Below, in pieces: positions 52,202 to 61,930 of a stretch of DNA of 64,000 bases. Below the pieces are notes generated by a model. That model was not told the DNA's origin. It saw only the letters and a program-made list of their open reading frames with translations, and did not search any database. The first letter of the stretch is position 1; each line of letters begins with the position of its first letter. The stretch spans positions 1,178,001 to 1,242,000 of the forward strand of contig NZ_JAQTHU010000001.1 in NCBI RefSeq assembly GCF_029433255.1, given 5' to 3'. The position numbers and the translations under genes were made by a program. The stretch is from Lactobacillus sp. ESL0791 (GTDB lineage Bacteria; Bacillota; Bacilli; Lactobacillales; Lactobacillaceae).

Positions 52202-54055
52202 TTACTCATCCCAAGTTGCATTCTTGGCAGCATCTTCCTGCGCTTCTGCTTCCAAGCGTTCATTCGCTTTCTTGACACTCTCATGATACTGGTCTTCAAC
52301 CAAGATTCCCAAGTCGGCTAACTGCTGATCAGAAACCGGTGCCGGTGCATGCATCATTGGTTCAGATGCCGACGCATTCTTCGGAAATGCCAAAACATCC
52401 CTGATATTGTCTTTTTCGGCCAGCATCATAGCAAAACGATCTAGGCCAATAGCTAGCCCGGCATGCGGCGGAAAGCCCATGTCCAGAGCATCAAGGAGGT
52501 AGCCAAATTGCTCGTAAGCGCGTTTCTTGGTGAAGCCAAGTGCCTTAAACATCTTTTCTTGAATTGAACGTTTATGGATTCTGATCGACCCGCCGCCCAT
52601 TTCATCACCATTCATGACAATATCATAACTGCGCGCGTGGGCCTTATGCGGATCCGTGTCTAGCAGCTTAATACCCTCGTCGTCCGGCATGGTGAACGGA
52701 TGATGAGCAGCAATCCAGCGGCCAAAGCCTTCATCATATTCAAACAGTGGCCAATCAACCACCCAAACAAAATCAAAGACATGTTTAGGAATAATGCCTG
52801 TTTCCGCAGCAAATTCACGCCGTAAATGGTCAAGCGAATCGCAACAAACTTTCCATTTATCGGCAACAAAGACGACCAATTCTCCGCCTCCAAGTTTAAA
52901 TTCTTGTTTTAAAGCAGTCTTATTCTCGTCTGTTAAAAAGCGGGCAATCGGACCAGAAAACTCATCATCTTCATATTTAACCCAAGCTAAACCCTTTGCG
53001 TGGTAGCGCTTGATGTATTCTTGCTTTTTCTCAATCTTCTTACGCGAATATTCCGCAGCTCCATCCTTGACCGCAATCCCTTTAACGAAGCCGCCATTAG
53101 CAATTGCACCGGAAAAGACCTTAAAAGCACTGTCCTTAAAGATTGAACTTAGATCATGGATTAACATCTCATACCGCGTATCAGGTTTATCTGTGCCGTA
53201 CTTGTTCATTGCGTCATCCCAAGAAATGCGTGGAATTGGCGTCGGCAAATCAATTTCCATCACATCCTTCATGATTTTCTTCAACAGACCTTCAGTATAG
53301 TCCTGAACCTGCTGTTCATCGGTAAAAGAGGTTTCCATATCAATTTGGGTAAATTCCGGTTGCCGGTCGCCACGCAAGTCTTCATCCCGGAAGCAGCGTG
53401 CCAATTGATAATACTTGTCAAAACCAGCCCCCATCAGCAGTTGTTTAAACAGCTGCGGTGACTGCGGCAATGCGTAAAAGCTGCCCGGATAAATGCGTGA
53501 CGGCACAAGATAATCCCGTGCACCCTCCGGAGATGACTTGCCCATAATTGGTGTTTCAATGTTGATGAAGCCCTGTTCATCAAAATATTCATGTGTTGCA
53601 CGGAGAATTTTTGACCGTAAAATAATTGCTTTCTGCAGGCTGGGACGGCGTAAGTCAAGATAGCGGTATTTTAACCGCGTTTGTTCACTAACTTCAATAT
53701 TATCCTTAATTTCAAAAGGCGGATTTTGCGCGGCATTCAAGACGACAATTTCCGTTGCATCGACTTCTACTTCACCGGTTTTCATTTCTGGATTAACGTC
53801 TGACCGTTTAACCACATTACCCTTAACCTGAATCACATATTCATTGCCAAGAGAACTAGCGATTGACATCAACTTTTCACCAGAGTCATGATTGACGACG
53901 ACTTGAACCAGGCCTTCACGGTCACGCAGATCAATAAACAGCAAATTTCCTAAATTACGAACTCGTTGCACCCAGCCGTACAAGTTAACATTTTTTCCAA
54001 TATATTCAGCGGTAATATTACCGCAGTAGTCTGTTCTTTTTTCCATCTGTTCCAT
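52202..54055 (-). CDS. aspS: Aspartyl-tRNA synthetase
   Basis: A 617-residue class IIb synthetase: an N-terminal anticodon-binding OB fold (VNLYGWVQRVRNLGNLLFID), motif 2 (FRDEDLRGDRQPEFTQID), a bacterial GAD insert and motif 3 (GLAIGLDRFAMML). AGAGGA lies 6 bases before the ATG at 54055, inside the end of hisS. It is the second gene of the T-box-controlled hisS-aspS operon. Confidence 0.97.
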   Translation of the reverse strand: MEQMEKRTDYCGNITAEYIGKNVNLYGWVQRVRNLGNLLFIDLRDREGLVQVVVNHDSGEKLMSIASSLGNEYVIQVKGNVVKRSDVNPEMKTGEVEVDATEIVVLNAAQNPPFEIKDNIEVSEQTRLKYRYLDLRRPSLQKAIILRSKILRATHEYFDEQGFINIETPIMGKSSPEGARDYLVPSRIYPGSFYALPQSPQLFKQLLMGAGFDKYYQLARCFRDEDLRGDRQPEFTQIDMETSFTDEQQVQDYTEGLLKKIMKDVMEIDLPTPIPRISWDDAMNKYGTDKPDTRYEMLIHDLSSIFKDSAFKVFSGAIANGGFVKGIAVKDGAAEYSRKKIEKKQEYIKRYHAKGLAWVKYEDDEFSGPIARFLTDENKTALKQEFKLGGGELVVFVADKWKVCCDSLDHLRREFAAETGIIPKHVFDFVWVVDWPLFEYDEGFGRWIAAHHPFTMPDDEGIKLLDTDPHKAHARSYDIVMNGDEMGGGSIRIHKRSIQEKMFKALGFTKKRAYEQFGYLLDALDMGFPPHAGLAIGLDRFAMMLAEKDNIRDVLAFPKNASASEPMMHAPAPVSDQQLADLGILVEDQYHESVKKANERLEAEAQEDAAKNATWDE

Positions 54056-54058
54056 TTT

Positions 54059-55345
54059 TTAGTCCTCTAACCGTTTCATAACTTCCTGCATGTCTGCTAA
54101 ATCAGCTAAATTCAATGCAAGCGTCTTACCATCACTAAGCCGTTTAATATTCAGCGTTCCATTTTCAAGTTCCTTAGCTCCCAGGGTAATCACGTATTTT
54201 GCCCCCACACGGTCAGCCTTCTTGAATTGTGCCTTTAACTTCTTCTGGTCAACATCATATTGCACCTTATATCCCTGCTTGCGCAAGCTGCGTGCAATTT
54301 CAACCGTTTTGAGCTGAGTATCCGCGCCAATATTAGTAATAAAGAAATCAATTCCCTGATCAACAAACAAATCAGGATTCTGTTTCTTAAGAACTAGGAT
54401 TAACCGTTCCTCACCAATGCCAAAACCAACTGCGGGTGTGTGCGGACCGGTGAATTCTTCAACCAGATGATCATAGCGGCCGCCGCCAAGGATCGTTGTC
54501 GGCGATTCCCACAGGCTCTTATCGGCAACCATAAATTCAAAAATAATTCCCGTATAATAATCAAGCCCACGGACTAAATCATCATCCAGCACGTAGCTAA
54601 CGCCTAACTGATCAAGCATCTTGGTAATTTGCCCAAAATTCGCTTTGGCTTCATCGTCCAAATAATCAATAATTTTGGGGGCGTCCGGTAAAAACTGTTT
54701 ATCTCGTTCATCTTTTGAATCCAAAATTCGCAGCGGGTTCATCTGCAGCCGCCTCTGCGAATCTTCTGAGAGTTGCTCTTTTAACGGCGTAAAATAATTG
54801 ACCAGCGCATCATGATAATCCTGCCGCACCTGTGCGTTGCCCAAAGTATTCAAGTGTAACTCATAATTTTTAACACCTAATTCTTCAAGCAGGTCATGGC
54901 CCAAAATAATCGTTTCAACATCTGCCAATACATTCTCAGAGCCAAAACTCTCCACACCGATCTGGTGAAACTCACGCTGCCGTCCGGCCTGCGGCCGCTC
55001 GTAGCGGTAGGTTGGTTCGATGTAATAAACATTAAAGGGCTTGACAACATCTGGACCATATATTTTATCCTCAACGTAAGCACGGACCACGCCAGCCGTT
55101 CCTTCGGGCCGCAGCGCAATATGCCGGCCGCCTTTGTCGTTAAAATCGTACATTTCTTTTTCCACCACGTCAGAACTTTCACCACTTGACCGTGAAAAAA
55201 TTTCGTAATTTTCAAAACTTGGTGTGCGAATCTCCCGGTAATTTGCCCGCTTGAAAAAAGCACGCGCTTTTTGCTCTATTTTTTCCCATGAACCTGATTC
55301 CTTGGGTAAAATATCGACAGTGCCCTTAGGTCTTTGAACTCTCAT
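54059..55345 (-). CDS. hisS: Histidyl-tRNA synthetase
   Basis: A 428-residue class II synthetase: [12 protein letters not shown] at the start, motif 2 ([20 protein letters not shown]), the histidine-specific [11 protein letters not shown] and motif 3 ([14 protein letters not shown]). The start is the ATG at 55345, behind GAGGAAGAG; the frame extends five codons further without a ribosome site. It lies just downstream of a T-box leader. Confidence 0.97.
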   Translation of the reverse strand: MRVQRPKGTVDILPKESGSWEKIEQKARAFFKRANYREIRTPSFENYEIFSRSSGESSDVVEKEMYDFNDKGGRHIALRPEGTAGVVRAYVEDKIYGPDVVKPFNVYYIEPTYRYERPQAGRQREFHQIGVESFGSENVLADVETIILGHDLLEELGVKNYELHLNTLGNAQVRQDYHDALVNYFTPLKEQLSEDSQRRLQMNPLRILDSKDERDKQFLPDAPKIIDYLDDEAKANFGQITKMLDQLGVSYVLDDDLVRGLDYYTGIIFEFMVADKSLWESPTTILGGGRYDHLVEEFTGPHTPAVGFGIGEERLILVLKKQNPDLFVDQGIDFFITNIGADTQLKTVEIARSLRKQGYKVQYDVDQKKLKAQFKKADRVGAKYVITLGAKELENGTLNIKRLSDGKTLALNLADLADMQEVMKRLED

Positions 55346-55364
55346 TAATCTCTTCCTCAATTTT

Positions 55365-55560
55365 TAAATAATAAAAAGCGTCCTTGAATAAATCAAGGGC
55401 GCTAGATTTAGCACGGTACCACCTTTTGCCTGCTGCGATTAACGCTCGCGATGCGTTCTTATCTGCTAAAGGAGTCACAGCTTAGTCTTGCTTCTGCCTT
55501 TTCACCAAACCGGCAGTCTCTGAAACAAGCAAGACTAAACTTCAATCTTCGTCGTTGATA
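55365..55560 (-). ncRNA. T-box leader of hisS-aspS
   Basis: The minus strand contains the T-box core AAGGTGGTACCGTG (complement of about 55412-55425). Then comes a terminator hairpin (AGCG-CCCTTGATTT/AATCAAGG-CGCT) with TTTTT at about 55369-55403. Upstream is a long stem (AGTCTTGCTTGTTTC with GAAGCAAGACT) typical of stem I. A GAC triplet just 3' of that stem (CTGTGACTCC) could be an Asp specifier; a His codon was not obvious. The specifier remains unproven. Confidence 0.88.
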
Positions 55561-55630
55561 ATTCTTGTTTTAGCTTATATTTTTAAGGCTGCAAAGTCAA
55601 CCTCTTCACCAAAATATTACTAAAACAGCC

Positions 55631-56068
55631 TTATGAATCTAAAACAATGGTAAACGGACCATCATTTTCAAGATCAACCTGCATATCCGCACCAAACTGG
55701 CCGGTTTCCACATGAAAACCGCTAGCTGCAAACTCTTTATTGAAGGCCAGCCACAATTTCTTTGACTTCGGCGGCTTCATCGCTTCGACAAAACTTGGCC
55801 GGTTGCCCTTCTTCGTGTTGGCCAGCAAAGTAAATTGACTGACACTCAAAATCTCACCGCCAACATCTTTCAGAGCCAAGTTAGTTTTTCCTGCGTCATC
55901 TTGGAAAATCCGCATTTTCATAATCTTAGCCGCTGCCTTTTGCACGAGCTCCAGGTCATCACCCTCTTTGATGCCGACTAACAGTAAGAGGCCCTTGTTA
56001 ATTTTTCCGACACTCTTGCCAGCAATGGTAACTTCAGCATGATTCACCCTCTGAATTACTACCCGCAT
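55631..56068 (-). CDS. dtd: D-aminoacyl-tRNA deacylase
   Basis: A 145-residue proofreading enzyme removing D-amino acids from t[18 protein letters not shown] at the start, [19 protein letters not shown] in the middle and [11 protein letters not shown] at the end, the family signature. It overlaps the relA stop by one base, a common pairing. Confidence 0.95.
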   Translation of the reverse strand: MRVVIQRVNHAEVTIAGKSVGKINKGLLLLVGIKEGDDLELVQKAAAKIMKMRIFQDDAGKTNLALKDVGGEILSVSQFTLLANTKKGNRPSFVEAMKPPKSKKLWLAFNKEFAASGFHVETGQFGADMQVDLENDGPFTIVLDS

Positions 56069-58296
56069 TAATTATCAGCCCTTCTTGTTTCGTATACATC
56101 CGGAATATCCCGCAGCTTACTCAGAATATCATCTAAAGCAGCCGAATTTTTGACCGCAATTGTTGCATAAATGTGGGCGATATTTTCATCATTAACCTTC
56201 CCAGAAAGATTATTGATATTCGGCGTTAATGAATTCAACTTGTTAAGAACATCGCTCAATAATTTGCTGCGGTTGTAGCCAAAAACTTCAATATTGGCAT
56301 TGAATGCCTGCGCATTATTTTCTTCAACATTTTCCCATTCAACGTCAATCAAACGGCCCTGATTGTCTGGAGCATGAGCAATATTGCGGCAGTCGCTGCG
56401 GTGAATAGTCACTCCGCGTCCCTTGGTGACGTAACCGACAATCTTATCTCCCGGAACCGGATTGCAGCACTTGGCTAAGTGGAGCATCAGATCACTGATG
56501 CCCTGAATCATCACACCATTTTTGTGCTTGATTTTCATCGGCGAGGAAGTCTTCGCTGCCTGCGGCGTGGCTGCTTGCTGGCCAGAATTTAAGATCTGCT
56601 CCTCGTATTCCTTCTGCTTCTTCTTTTCATCCTCACGCCGGATATCCACGGTTAAGCGGTTGGCAATGCTGATTGCCGATTGATCGCCGAATCCGACCGC
56701 GGCATAAAGATCATCGGGTGTATGGTAATTGTCCAAGATTTTTTCAACATGATCCTTATCCATGAAGTCTTTCGGCAGAAACCCCTGATCCTTGAGTTTG
56801 TCGGCAATCATCTGCTTGCCCTGCTCAATGCTGTGCTCCCGGTCTTGATTTCTAAAGTAACGACGGATTTTATTGCGCGCCCGCGAGGTCTGAACCATAT
56901 CAATCCAGTCACGCGACGGCGTGGCGTTAGATTGGGTCATGATCTCAATCACATCGCCGTTTTTTAATTTATAATCAAGCGGCACTAGCTTGCCATTGAC
57001 CTTTGCACCAACGGCGTGGCTGCCAACCTGGGTATGAATCGAATAGGCGAAATCCAGCGTGACTGAGCCCTTGGGCAGTTCATATACCTCGCCCTTCGGC
57101 GTAAAAACGTAGACCCGGTCGGAAAAAATATCGCTCTTGACACCCTTCATGAATTCGTCGGCATCTTTAGTTTCATCTTGGAGCTCAAGAATTTCCCGCA
57201 CCATGTCCAGCTTTTCGTTGGAACTGGTTTGCTGAACACCGTTAAAGTTGCCCCGCTTGTAGGCCCAGTGCGCGGCAACACCGTATTCGGCCACTTCATG
57301 CATTTGCTGGGTTCGAATCTGGATCTCCAGCGGCTTTCCGCCAGGGCCAATAATTGTCGTGTGCAGCGACTGGTAGCCGTTAACCTTGGGAACAGCAATA
57401 TAATCCTTAAAACGGCCAGGCATCGGCTTCCACTTGGTGTGAACCGCCCCCAAAACCGCATAACAGTCACGCACGGTCGGGACAATTACCCGCACGGCCA
57501 GCAGGTCATAAATCTCGTCAAAATCCTTATGCTTATTAACCATTTTTTTATAGATGGAATAAATATGCTTCGGCCGGCCATAAATTTCGTACTTGATGCC
57601 GAGGCTATCCAAATTCTGTTTTAGAATTTCAATCGCATCGGCAATAAATTTTTCCCGTTGGCTCCGTTTGACATCCATCAAATTGACGATGCGGTAATAT
57701 GCTTCCGGATTCAGGTAGTGAAAACTCATATCCTCCAGTTCCCACTTAACGGTCCCAATTCCCAGCCGGTCGGCCAGCGGCGCATAAATATCCATTGTTT
57801 CTGACGCGATGCGCCGCTGCTTATCAGGGCGCAAATGCTCCAATGTATGCATGTTATGCAGCCGGTCAGCCAGCTTCACCATGATTACACGCAGGTCTTT
57901 GGCCATCGCGATCAGCATTTTCCGGTGATTTTCTGCTAAAAATTCCTGGTGTGACTTGTATTCGTATTTATTTAACTTGGTTACGCCATCGACAATGAAG
58001 GCAACATCTTTGCCAAATTTTTCCTTAATATCATCGTTGGTAACCGGTGTGTCTTCGACTGTGTCATGTAAAAAACCGGCAGCAACCGTATCGGGATCCA
58101 GTCCCAAGGTTGCCAAAGTCCCCGCTACTTGTGTGGGATGAACGATGTACGGCTGTCCCGAAGCCCGTTTTTGCTCTTTATGCGCAGCAGCAGCAAATTT
58201 GTATGCTTTTTCAACGAAAGCGACTTGGTCATCATCCATATATTTTTTACAGGCGGCAATTACCTGTTCGTGCGTCATTTCGACATATTTTGACAT
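56068..58296 (-). CDS. relA: Bifunctional (p)ppGpp synthetase/hydrolase RelA/SpoT
   Basis: A 742-residue stringent-response enzyme. HD hydrolase domain ([26 protein letters not shown]), synthetase domain ([32 protein letters not shown]), TGS domain ([20 protein letters not shown]), zinc-finger-like ([20 protein letters not shown]) and C-terminal ACT. Both active sites appear intact, so it can make and degrade (p)ppGpp. Co-transcribed with dtd. Confidence 0.96.
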   Translation of the reverse strand: MSKYVEMTHEQVIAACKKYMDDDQVAFVEKAYKFAAAAHKEQKRASGQPYIVHPTQVAGTLATLGLDPDTVAAGFLHDTVEDTPVTNDDIKEKFGKDVAFIVDGVTKLNKYEYKSHQEFLAENHRKMLIAMAKDLRVIMVKLADRLHNMHTLEHLRPDKQRRIASETMDIYAPLADRLGIGTVKWELEDMSFHYLNPEAYYRIVNLMDVKRSQREKFIADAIEILKQNLDSLGIKYEIYGRPKHIYSIYKKMVNKHKDFDEIYDLLAVRVIVPTVRDCYAVLGAVHTKWKPMPGRFKDYIAVPKVNGYQSLHTTIIGPGGKPLEIQIRTQQMHEVAEYGVAAHWAYKRGNFNGVQQTSSNEKLDMVREILELQDETKDADEFMKGVKSDIFSDRVYVFTPKGEVYELPKGSVTLDFAYSIHTQVGSHAVGAKVNGKLVPLDYKLKNGDVIEIMTQSNATPSRDWIDMVQTSRARNKIRRYFRNQDREHSIEQGKQMIADKLKDQGFLPKDFMDKDHVEKILDNYHTPDDLYAAVGFGDQSAISIANRLTVDIRREDEKKKQKEYEEQILNSGQQAATPQAAKTSSPMKIKHKNGVMIQGISDLMLHLAKCCNPVPGDKIVGYVTKGRGVTIHRSDCRNIAHAPDNQGRLIDVEWENVEENNAQAFNANIEVFGYNRSKLLSDVLNKLNSLTPNINNLSGKVNDENIAHIYATIAVKNSAALDDILSKLRDIPDVYETRRADN

Positions 58297-58297
58297 T

Positions 58298-58675
58298 TTA
58301 ATCGCTCCTCTTGCTCAGATATATTTGCTTGTCCATCAAGCCAAATATTTCAAAAATTAGATAAATTAGGCAAAAAATTAGGTTATACTTGGCAAAATGA
58401 AGCAAAACTACCAAACAGAACAGCACAGGCAGCAAAAGCACCCACCAGCGGCGCAGTTTCAGCCTGCCGATTAACTTGCCGATATGGTAACTGAGTAACG
58501 GGTTAATCAGCATAAATAACAGACCAACCCGTAAAACAACTGGGACCATTGCTAAACTGAAGCAAAAAGGCAAAACAGCGGCTAATAGACACCACCAAAT
58601 TACCGGCATTGCATAAAACTGGTTCAATCTTTCAATTACTGGCAGATGCTCAATTTTTTGTAAAAATTTACTCAT
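58298..58675 (-). CDS. Small integral membrane protein
   Basis: A 125-residue protein with three strong hydrophobic segments (about 25-45, 47-62 and 78-112) and a basic ending. It directly precedes relA on the same strand (1-base gap) and follows prmA. No domain was recognised. Confidence 0.65.
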   Translation of the reverse strand: MSKFLQKIEHLPVIERLNQFYAMPVIWWCLLAAVLPFCFSLAMVPVVLRVGLLFMLINPLLSYHIGKLIGRLKLRRWWVLLLPVLFCLVVLLHFAKYNLIFCLIYLIFEIFGLMDKQIYLSKRSD

Positions 58676-58722
58676 GTACTATCCCTCTAATTTATCTTGT
58701 TTTAATTATAATACACTTTTTA

Positions 58723-59664
58723 TTATTCTTTTCTAGAGATATCAAGACCAATCCATCTTCCCTGCCGCATTGTCAAGTTAATTTGAAAACCATTTGCGGC
58801 CAGTGCCTTCTTAATTTTTGGTAATTGAAGGTAATCAATGCCTGAAAAAATAACTTCGCCGCAGTCATTCAGATGTTCGTCAAGCTGCGGGATTAATTCC
58901 AGCAAAATCTCCGCCAAAATATTAGCAACAATAATATCAAACTTGCCGTCAATCCCGGTTAAAAGACTCGCTTTTTCTACCTTAATATTGTCAATTTTAT
59001 TCAAAGCAATATTTTCGCCGGCAGCTGTAACAGCTTCATCAGAAATATCGGTTGCCAGGACCTTGGATGCGCCTAATAGTGAAGCAGTAATTGCTAAAAT
59101 CCCGGACCCGGTGCCGACATCGGCAATCGATAAGGGCCTGACCAGTGCCCGCTCCAAGCCCATCATTGCCAGCTGGGTCGTTTGGTGATTACCGGTGCCA
59201 AAGGCAAGACCGGGATCAAGTTTAATTAATTTTTGATCCGCAAATGGAGGCTGATATTCTTCCCATTTGGGGACAATTGCCAGGTGGCGCGAAAAAGCAA
59301 TCACGTGATAAAATTTCTGCCAAACGGTATTCCAATCCTGATCTTCGATATAGGAGCTTGTAATTCGGCCTTCACCAATGTTAAGGCCATAACTCTGCAG
59401 TTCTCGCAGCTTATTTTTGTATGCCACGATTAATTCACTGGCGTCTTTTTCTTGATCAAAGTAGGCAATGAACTGCATGTCTTGCGGCAAGTCCTTGATT
59501 TCGTCTAATTTAACAATCGTTGAGTCATGAACCCAGCCCGCACTTTCAAAGTCCGAACGCTTACGGGCTTCAACACCCAGAGCATGTAAATTGTCCTGAC
59601 TGAAAACGGTCAGGGCATCCTCAACTTCATGACTTGTAGCAATTTTTATCAGCAATAACTTCAT
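58723..59664 (-). CDS. prmA: Ribosomal protein L11 methyltransferase
   Basis: A 313-residue SAM-dependent methyltransferase of ribosomal protein L11: LDPGLAFGTGNHQTTQL, then IADVGTGSGILAITASLLGA (motif I), ATDISDEAV and IVANILAEILLEL. AAAGGAG precedes the ATG. It is upstream of the small membrane protein and relA. Confidence 0.95.
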   Translation of the reverse strand: MKLLLIKIATSHEVEDALTVFSQDNLHALGVEARKRSDFESAGWVHDSTIVKLDEIKDLPQDMQFIAYFDQEKDASELIVAYKNKLRELQSYGLNIGEGRITSSYIEDQDWNTVWQKFYHVIAFSRHLAIVPKWEEYQPPFADQKLIKLDPGLAFGTGNHQTTQLAMMGLERALVRPLSIADVGTGSGILAITASLLGASKVLATDISDEAVTAAGENIALNKIDNIKVEKASLLTGIDGKFDIIVANILAEILLELIPQLDEHLNDCGEVIFSGIDYLQLPKIKKALAANGFQINLTMRQGRWIGLDISRKE

Positions 59665-59720
59665 TATTAAATAAACTCCTTTTTCATTAAGGTAATGCTA
59701 TTATTATTTAGGTGATTAAA

Positions 59721-60221
59721 ATGACAAAAAAGAAAAAGAAAATCGAAAAAACATTGGTTGAAAAAATTTTGGACCGCAACCATATTTCGTACCGGCAATT
59801 TGAATTTACGACCCATAAGGATTCCGGCGGGGTTGCACAAATGGATACCTCTATTTTAGACGAGAAAGAACATTTGGTCTACAAGACACTGGTTTGTGAA
59901 GGCAATAAAACCGGTCCTTTGGTCGGCGTCGTACCGGTAACAGAACACTTGAGCATGAAAAAACTAGCTAAAATTTCCGGCAATAAAAAATGTGAAATGT
60001 TGCCCCTGAAAAAGCTGGAACAGACAACGGGTTATGTTCACGGTGCCAACACGCCGATTGGCATCTATTTTAACCATCATTTTCCTATCTATCTTGATCA
60101 AGGCATGGAAAAAGAAACAGAAATTGGTGTTTCAAGCGGCAAAGTGGGCCGCAGCGTTTTTTTAAAGCCCAGCGACTTGCAAAAAGTTACTGATGCAACC
60201 TTTGGTGATCTGCTTGATTAG
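59721..60221 (+). CDS. Cys-tRNA(Pro)/Cys-tRNA(Cys) deacylase, YbaK/EbsC type
   Basis: A 166-residue editing enzyme of the YbaK family: VYKTLVCEGNKTGPLVGVVP, AKISGNKKCEMLP, TGYVHGANTPIG and VSSGKVGRSVFLKPSDL. The start is the ATG at 59721 with AGGTGA 5 bases upstream; a GTG at 59712 overlaps the ribosome site. Single gene, plus strand. Confidence 0.9.
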   Translation: MTKKKKKIEKTLVEKILDRNHISYRQFEFTTHKDSGGVAQMDTSILDEKEHLVYKTLVCEGNKTGPLVGVVPVTEHLSMKKLAKISGNKKCEMLPLKKLEQTTGYVHGANTPIGIYFNHHFPIYLDQGMEKETEIGVSSGKVGRSVFLKPSDLQKVTDATFGDLLD

Positions 60222-60309
60222 TTATCAGTTGTAACTATTAGCAATATTTACAAAATTTAATTTTGTTCAATAATTTAAATTTTTGTTTCCCGAAAAGCAA
60301 TTTTAATCC

Positions 60310-60325
60310 TATAATAAACTATAAT
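60310..60325 (+). promoter_or_regulatory. Overlapping -10 boxes before the citrate-type regulator
   Basis: Two TATAAT boxes occur ten bases apart (60310-60315 and 60320-60325). No good -35 was identified. Confidence 0.4.
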
Positions 60326-60347
60326 ACAACAAAACGGAGACATAATA

Positions 60348-61298
60348 ATGAGACAACTATCTGACGAAGAACTTGCAAATATTGCACATGATTATTATCT
60401 CAGCAAATTAAACATTGCCGAGATCGGAAAAAAGTTTGGCCTTTCGCGCTACCTAATTGATAAAGCGCTGGAACTCGCCGAGGACAAGGGCATTGTCAAA
60501 ATTAATATCTATCAAAGCGTAAAGCAAAATGCGCAGTTAGAGCGTGATTTCAAACGGCTGTTCAACTTGAAAAATGTCTTTATTTTGGAAAATCAGGATA
60601 CTAAAAATCAGGATAACGAAGAAATTGTCAGTTTTGCGGCCAAACAACTGCAAAGCTATGCCAATTCGGCGCACACGATTGCGTTAACCTGGGGAACTTT
60701 GGTCCAGGATATTATTAATAACTTTGACCAAGAAGACCGCACAGATTTAACCTTTGTGCAGCCGCTGGGCCAGGTAATCAGGTCAGACAAGAACAAATAT
60801 CCCTTGGTACAAGGGGCAGCGGACAAGTTTAACGCCAACTGTTTGACCTTGCCGGCGCCGCTTTATGCGGCCAACCCTGCTTTGGTTCAGGCACTTCATG
60901 AAGAGCCATTTTACCAAAATCTGCAAAATTATTACAAAAAAATCGATTTAATTTTCACCAATGTTGGAACATCACAATCACTTGAGTCTGATCAATTTTT
61001 TATGAAATATTATAATGAGGAAGTATTTGCTGGAATTGACCGCAGCAAAATTGCCGGAATTATTTTCGGCCGTCCTTTTGATATCAACGGCAATTTCTTT
61101 GCGCAAATCGATGAACACATCTGCGGCATCAGTTTAAATGACTTGATGAAAATTCCTAAGCGTTTCTTAGTGGTTAAAAATCGTTTTAAGGAAGATGCGC
61201 TGCTTGGTGCCCTGCGAAGCGGACTGATCACCCACTTGGTCACTAACAGCGGGATTGCCGAGCGGGTTCTGCAAAAAAATGAGACGGAAAATAATTAA
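60348..61298 (+). CDS. SorC/DeoR-type transcriptional regulator, probably of citrate lyase (CitI-like)
   Basis: A 316-residue protein: N-terminal helix-turn-helix (NIAEIGKKFGLSRYLIDKAL) and a SorC-type sugar/acid-binding domain (ALTWGTLVQDIINNF, LTFVQPLGQVIR, LIFTNVGTSQSLES). It faces citX and the citEF genes, as CitI does in several lactic acid bacteria. CGGAGA precedes the ATG. The effector is inferred to be citrate, not shown. Confidence 0.82.
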   Translation: MRQLSDEELANIAHDYYLSKLNIAEIGKKFGLSRYLIDKALELAEDKGIVKINIYQSVKQNAQLERDFKRLFNLKNVFILENQDTKNQDNEEIVSFAAKQLQSYANSAHTIALTWGTLVQDIINNFDQEDRTDLTFVQPLGQVIRSDKNKYPLVQGAADKFNANCLTLPAPLYAANPALVQALHEEPFYQNLQNYYKKIDLIFTNVGTSQSLESDQFFMKYYNEEVFAGIDRSKIAGIIFGRPFDINGNFFAQIDEHICGISLNDLMKIPKRFLVVKNRFKEDALLGALRSGLITHLVTNSGIAERVLQKNETENN

Positions 61299-61831
61299 AA
61301 CTCTTTGTTATACATCTGACTTAGATAATTTTGCAATTCCGCTACGGAATGGCGCCGTGAACGCGCACACTCCTTTGCCGGGCGATCGCACAGAAAGCAC
61401 TTTCTGACCGAATAATTTAGTTCACTTCTAGAAACCGCACCCCGCCTGTTTTTTTGCAAAACATCGGCATCAAAAATCCGACCCAGCCTGCTTTTATCCT
61501 CAAAGGCAATCATTGCCCGTTTAACTTTAAGAACATCGTCCTTAAATAAGTAAAAATTTTCCGAACCAGAATCTTCATTATTAGCTTTAAGCAGCCGGTA
61601 ATGAAGTTTTTTTTGCTGGCAAATTTTTACTAAGTCCCCGATTCCCTTAGTAAACAATCTTGCTAGATAGTGATTATTCTTGATTGGCCCCGGAATATTC
61701 ATTTTCACATCAACCAAAACCTGCTCAGGATATTGTTTAAAAATTGCCTGTTGTGTTGCAACCCGCTTGTCTTTGCACGCCAACACATCCGCAATTGTCT
61801 GCTTCTTTCCTTCATTAAAAATTGTCTGCAT
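61295..61831 (-). CDS. citX: Apo-citrate lyase phosphoribosyl-dephospho-CoA transferase
   Basis: A 178-residue protein that attaches the prosthetic group to the citrate lyase gamma subunit. VDVKMNIPGPIKNN near the middle and RKCFLCDRPAKECARSRRHS near the C-terminus match CitX. Its stop overlaps the stop of the opposing regulator gene. It follows citF at a 99-base gap that contains a terminator-like hairpin. Confidence 0.9.
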   Translation of the reverse strand: MQTIFNEGKKQTIADVLACKDKRVATQQAIFKQYPEQVLVDVKMNIPGPIKNNHYLARLFTKGIGDLVKICQQKKLHYRLLKANNEDSGSENFYLFKDDVLKVKRAMIAFEDKSRLGRIFDADVLQKNRRGAVSRSELNYSVRKCFLCDRPAKECARSRRHSVAELQNYLSQMYNKEF

Positions 61832-61857
61832 TTTTCGTCACCACTTTTATTATAAAC

Positions 61858-61896
61858 AAAAAGCCAGAAAACAAAGAATTAACTTCTTTTCTAGCT
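61858..61896 (-). terminator. Hairpin between citF and citX
   Basis: On the minus strand AGCTAGAAAAG and CTTTGTTTTCTGGCT (imperfect) form a hairpin followed by TTTTT. It should reduce transcription into citX, or citX has its own promoter (TATAAT-like on the minus strand near 61849). Confidence 0.5.
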
Positions 61897-61930
61897 CAAT
61901 TTATACCGTCAGATTAAAAATTATCGGTAA

